A stretch of 8,344 nt of DNA, from positions 1-8,344 of the forward strand of contig JAJTHC010000007.1 of assembly GCA_021299615.1 (NCBI GenBank), written 5' to 3'. Positions 6,103 through 8,344 of the stretch are shown here, piece by piece. Numbering within the stretch: position 1 is the first letter of the stretch; each line of letters starts with the position of its first letter. Source of the stretch: Vampirovibrionales bacterium. GTDB taxonomy: Bacteria > Cyanobacteriota > Vampirovibrionia > Vampirovibrionales > JAJTHC01. The notes beneath the pieces were generated by a model. The model searched no databases. It saw only the letters and a list, made by a program, of their open reading frames with translations, and had not been told where the DNA came from. A program made the position numbers and the translations under genes.

Positions 6103-7869
6103 TTAGAAGCGTCCCCCTTGATTAAAATTTGGGAAAAGCTGAGTAAACAGCATATCGCCTTCATCAAATAATTCTTGTGGTTTGCCTTTGCCTACAATTT
6201 CTCCTTCAAAGAACATGTAGACATAGGAACAGGCGGCGACAATATCGGCGTCATGCGTGACAATGACAAGCGTCCATGTATATTGAGGTGAGGTTAATTT
6301 CCCCACAATTTGCCGACGTGTAGGGGCATCAATATGGTGAAAGGCTTCATCCAAAACCAAAATTTCGGGGGTATCTACAATCGCCCGAGCCAATAAAACC
6401 ATTTGTCGCTTACCTGAAGAAATGTTTAATCCTTCACTTTCAAGTTGCATTTCTAAACCCATGGGTAGTGTATCTAAAATATCGGCAAGCCCAGAAATAT
6501 CGATTGCTCTGTCAAGGGCTTCTTCGCTAATATAGGAACGTCCCATTAAGATGTTGTCTCTTAACGAACCTGAAAAAAGACTATTAGGAGATTCCACCAA
6601 GGAACTTGCTTTACGATAACTTTCAAGGTTTAGATCACTAAGCTGTTGCTGGTTGACTTGAATGCGTCCTGAACTAGGTTGCAACAATCCCAAAAGTAAT
6701 TCCGCCAACGTACTTTTACCTGAACCACTTTGCCCAACAATAGCGGTGTGCGTTCCCTTACTAAATCGCATGTTAAGGTCATGAAAAAGGGGGGCAGGTT
6801 GTTGTGGGTACTTATAAGCTACATTATGTAAAACCAGTTCTACGCCGTCTTTTTGGCGAATGTAGTCTACACCATCTGTGGATTCAGCGGGTAAATCCGT
6901 GAGGTAACCTAATTTGTCTAAACCTGTTAATAGGTCATACCAACTTTCTAGGTTTACCACAATTTTATTAACGGAAGCCAATAATAGCAACATCATTAAC
7001 TCTGCAGCAACCAATTGCCCAAGGGAAATATCCCCTTGCATGACAAGCCATCCCCCCATTGCTAGCAGTGATGCAATCGCTAAAGCATTAACGACAAAAC
7101 TCCATGTGGCTTGGCGAATGATGACGCTAAAATGTTTACGACGTGCATCTACATAATCACCACATATATGGTCTGCGTGAGAAATCGCTAGATCCTTGCC
7201 CGAGTTAATTTTAAACGCCATGTGGCAACGAGCAATGTCTTGTAAGGCATGAGCCATTTTATATTTGTACTTAGATTCTACAAGAGCGGTAACGACGGCA
7301 TTCTTACCCAGCATAACAAAAAAGACAAAAGTCCCCAGTAAAAAGATATTAAAGACAAAGAAATAACTACTGTAAAAGCCCATAAATACAAGAGAAACCA
7401 AAATCTGCACAATGGCAGCAGGAAACTCTAGTAAAATTTTAGACAAGGCTTTTTGGATGGTCATTGTATCAAAAAAGCGGTTCACTAGTTCTGGCGGATA
7501 CCCCTGTACCCATTGTGTGGTGTCGATATTGGGCAAGTGGCTACTGAGATAAAGGGAAATACGTACGAATAAGCGTTGTTGTAAAATCTCAAGCAAGGTG
7601 ATTTCTACAATACGAATTAAGCCCGTAAACAAAAGTCCCCCGAGTACAATTGCCGAAAGCATAATCAAGGGCTGAAGAAAAACCCCACTGGCAATAAAGT
7701 TAATTAACGCTTGTGAAGCCAATGGTAACATTAAGCTTAAAACAGCACTGATGCTTGAATAAACCAACAAAAGCATAAGATCTTTTTTATCTTCCCACAA
7801 GAGTTGTTGCAGACGTTTAAAGGGGGAAGGGAGTTTGATTTTACCTGTGGCATCTAAGCTAGCTTGCAA
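6103..7869 (-). CDS. ABC exporter, fused membrane and ATPase domains
   Basis: This 588-residue half-transporter is the energy-coupling part of the tripartite exporter and should act as a homodimer in the inner membrane. Six hydrophobic segments lie at about 33-53, 66-88, 148-168, 170-187, 255-276 and 284-303. The ATPase domain runs from about 342. It has an A-loop YKYP (352-355), Walker A GQSGSGKST (379-387), Walker B ILVLDE (503-508, catalytic Glu508), D-loop HHID (511-514) and H-loop His539. Two motifs are unusual: the ABC signature reads ISSGK (483-487) instead of LSGGQ, and the Q-loop position reads ESPN (426-429) with no glutamine. There is no N-terminal C39 peptidase or C39-like domain. 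The start is TTG: AAAGGA lies 9 nt upstream, and an in-frame TAA two codons before rules out extension. It is the first gene of the operon; the substrate is unknown. Confidence 0.92.
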   Translation of the reverse strand: MQASLDATGKIKLPSPFKRLQQLLWEDKKDLMLLLVYSSISAVLSLMLPLASQALINFIASGVFLQPLIMLSAIVLGGLLFTGLIRIVEITLLEILQQRLFVRISLYLSSHLPNIDTTQWVQGYPPELVNRFFDTMTIQKALSKILLEFPAAIVQILVSLVFMGFYSSYFFVFNIFLLGTFVFFVMLGKNAVVTALVESKYKYKMAHALQDIARCHMAFKINSGKDLAISHADHICGDYVDARRKHFSVIIRQATWSFVVNALAIASLLAMGGWLVMQGDISLGQLVAAELMMLLLLASVNKIVVNLESWYDLLTGLDKLGYLTDLPAESTDGVDYIRQKDGVELVLHNVAYKYPQQPAPLFHDLNMRFSKGTHTAIVGQSGSGKSTLAELLLGLLQPSSGRIQVNQQQLSDLNLESYRKASSLVESPNSLFSGSLRDNILMGRSYISEEALDRAIDISGLADILDTLPMGLEMQLESEGLNISSGKRQMVLLARAIVDTPEILVLDEAFHHIDAPTRRQIVGKLTSPQYTWTLVIVTHDADIVAACSYVYMFFEGEIVGKGKPQELFDEGDMLFTQLFPNFNQGGRF

Positions 7870-7878
7870 AGTTTTATT

Positions 7879-7884
7879 TCCTTT
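7879..7884 (-). promoter_or_regulatory. Ribosome binding site that fixes the TTG start of the ABC gene
   Basis: AAAGGA on the minus strand lies 9 nt before TTG at 7869-7867. The next in-frame Met is residue 32, inside the first membrane segment, so the TTG start is the only one that gives an intact protein. Confidence 0.7.
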
Positions 7885-7901
7885 ATAAACCTTTAGAGCC
7901 T

Positions 7902-7930
7902 ATTATACATGATTGTTAAATTAAAGTCAG
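7902..7930 (-). promoter_or_regulatory. Sigma70-like promoter of the ABC export operon
   Basis: On the minus strand a perfect TATAAT -10 box (7907-7902) is preceded by a 17-bp AT-rich spacer and a CTGACT -35 box (7930-7925, 4 of 6 to TTGACA). Transcription would start near 7895, giving a leader of about 25 nt that contains the AAAGGA site. The location just upstream of the first operon gene supports the call. No operator is evident. Confidence 0.6.
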
Positions 7931-7946
7931 CCATTTCACTCAAATG

Positions 7947-7976
7947 TTGGGCTTCTTCCCTTTTTTGCATTAGAAT
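7947..7976 (+). promoter_or_regulatory. Candidate weak promoter for bolA
   Basis: On the plus strand TAGAAT (7971-7976, 5 of 6 to TATAAT) lies 18 bp after TTGGGC (7947-7952, 3 of 6 to TTGACA). If real, the bolA leader would be about 125 nt and would contain both REP-like palindromes. The poor -35 box makes this tentative. Confidence 0.3.
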
Positions 7977-7987
7977 GAAAGTCTTAT

Positions 7988-8025
7988 CCCCTCTCCTTCA
8001 GGAGAGGGCTAGGGAGAGGGGGGGA
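7988..8025 (+). repeat. REP-like palindrome, left copy
   Basis: CCCTCTCC (7989-7996) pairs with GGAGAGGG (8001-8008) around a TTCA loop. A G-rich tail with CTAGGGAGAGGGG follows (8009-8021). A short GC-rich hairpin plus a one-sided tail is the layout of repetitive extragenic palindromes, which are often moved by RAYT (TnpA_REP) transposases; no such gene is in the window. Without the genome, copy number is unknown. Confidence 0.65.
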
Positions 8026-8049
8026 TGCCTAGACCCTTCTTTAAATCTA

Positions 8050-8083
8050 CTCCCCACCTCAACCCTCCCCTTAAAGGGGAGGG
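8050..8083 (-). repeat. REP-like palindrome, right copy in inverted orientation
   Basis: CCCTCCCC (8063-8070) pairs with GGGGAGGG (8076-8083) around TTAAA. On the minus strand it reads as the same plan as the left copy: a CCCTCCCC/GGGGAGGG hairpin followed by the tail TTGAGGTGGGGAG. The two copies face each other tail to tail, about 25 bp apart, as in a REP doublet (BIME or REPIN). The right copy ends 12 bases before the AAAGGA ribosome site of bolA. Confidence 0.65.
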
Positions 8084-8094
8084 AGTAAAACCAT

Positions 8095-8100
8095 AAAGGA
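8095..8100 (+). promoter_or_regulatory. Ribosome binding site of bolA
   Basis: AAAGGA lies 7 nt before the ATG at 8108. It matches the sites before the first adaptor gene and the ABC gene, so AAAGGA looks like the usual form in this genome. Confidence 0.65.
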
Positions 8101-8107
8101 AAGCCCC

Positions 8108-8341
8108 ATGATTCACCCCGATACCCTCACCCAACACCTCAAGGACGCCTTCACCCAAGCCCATGTCGAAGTCTTCGACAAGACAGGGGGGCAAGATCAT
8201 TACATCGTCTACATTCGCTCCAGCGATTTCGCAGGCAAGGCGTCTTTGGCACAGCATCGCTTGGTGCAGAAGGTGCTGGCTCCGCTCATGGCATCTGGCG
8301 AACTTCATGCCGCCGAAATCAAAACCGCCGTGCCTGAATAG
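8108..8341 (+). CDS. bolA: BolA/IbaG-family protein
   Basis: A complete 77-residue protein of usual size for short BolA-like proteins, ending in TAG at 8339-8341. The fold is a small alpha/beta, class-II-KH-like domain. Seen here are the loop TGGQDHY (26-32) with His31, the conserved FAGKASLAQH block (41-50) with the near-invariant His50, and a C-terminal IKTAVPE that matches the usual IK(T/A)xxP ending. In the family, the conserved His and a loop His or Cys can bind a [2Fe-2S] cluster shared with a monothiol glutaredoxin, linking BolA to iron-sulfur cluster delivery and stress responses. It is cytoplasmic and divergent from the export operon, so a shared function is not implied. In many Proteobacteria and Cyanobacteria a grxD-like gene lies next to bolA; here that would be beyond the right edge (inference). 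Confidence 0.9.
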   Translation: MIHPDTLTQHLKDAFTQAHVEVFDKTGGQDHYIVYIRSSDFAGKASLAQHRLVQKVLAPLMASGELHAAEIKTAVPE

Positions 8342-8344
8342 TCA

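Noticed and set aside
7893..7970. 25-codon minus-strand open frame upstream of the ABC gene, a possible leader peptide or small substrate
   Set aside because: No ribosome site lies at a usable distance from its ATG, and the operon's best promoter boxes fall inside it, so the main transcript would start after most of it.
7988..8083. CRISPR array
   Set aside because: There are only two palindromic units, they are inverted rather than direct, they differ in sequence, and there are no regular spacers.
8009..8308. 99-codon minus-strand open frame across the REP pair and bolA
   Set aside because: It is antisense to bolA, which has clear family motifs, and runs through GC-rich palindromes. It has no ribosome site or recognisable domain.

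Overview
The window comes from a diderm (Gram-negative type) bacterium. Every protein readable at the envelope level is an outer-membrane TolC-type channel, a periplasmic HlyD-type adaptor or an ABC exporter. The species cannot be named from this sequence. The bolA gene is of the IbaG-like/cyanobacterial type (TGG..DHY loop, FAGK...QH motif), and the first adaptor resembles the DevB/MacA-like adaptors that work with FtsX-type ABC permeases. Both are common in Proteobacteria and in Cyanobacteria and their non-photosynthetic relatives, so a lineage near either is possible (weak inference). Codon use is standard and base composition is moderate.

Layout. (1) Positions 70-1302 and 1299-2843, plus strand: an adaptor and a NodT/TolC-like outer-membrane channel joined by an ATGA stop/start overlap. 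No inner-membrane partner lies in the window, so it is probably encoded just left of base 1. (2) Positions 2844-3081: a gene-free gap between convergent genes, filled with inverted and direct repeats. The most striking is a hairpin with a 22-bp stem and one G-T wobble. (3) Positions 7869 down to 3082, minus strand: a tightly packed three-gene operon encoding an ABC exporter (TTG start), a HlyD-type adaptor and a TolC-type channel. This is all three parts of a type I secretion or tripartite export machine. (4) Positions 7870-8107: a divergent intergenic region. It holds a good sigma70-like promoter for the minus operon, a weaker candidate promoter for the plus strand, and two GC-rich REP-like palindromes in inverted orientation. 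(5) Positions 8108-8341: bolA on the plus strand, complete.

How the parts fit. The minus operon should assemble as one envelope-spanning channel: ATP hydrolysis and substrate entry by the ABC protein, a periplasmic coiled-coil bridge by the adaptor, and exit through the TolC-like protein. The plus-strand pair should do the same with a different ABC partner. Nothing in the window looks like the exported substrate. The ABC protein has no N-terminal C39 peptidase domain, so leader-peptide cleavage is not built in. Its ATPase domain keeps Walker A, the Walker B glutamate and the H-loop, but its Q-loop and ABC signature are non-canonical. I see no clearly new biological system. The best leads are the repeat-rich convergent gap, the REP-like pair in the presumed bolA leader, and the atypical ABC ATPase.
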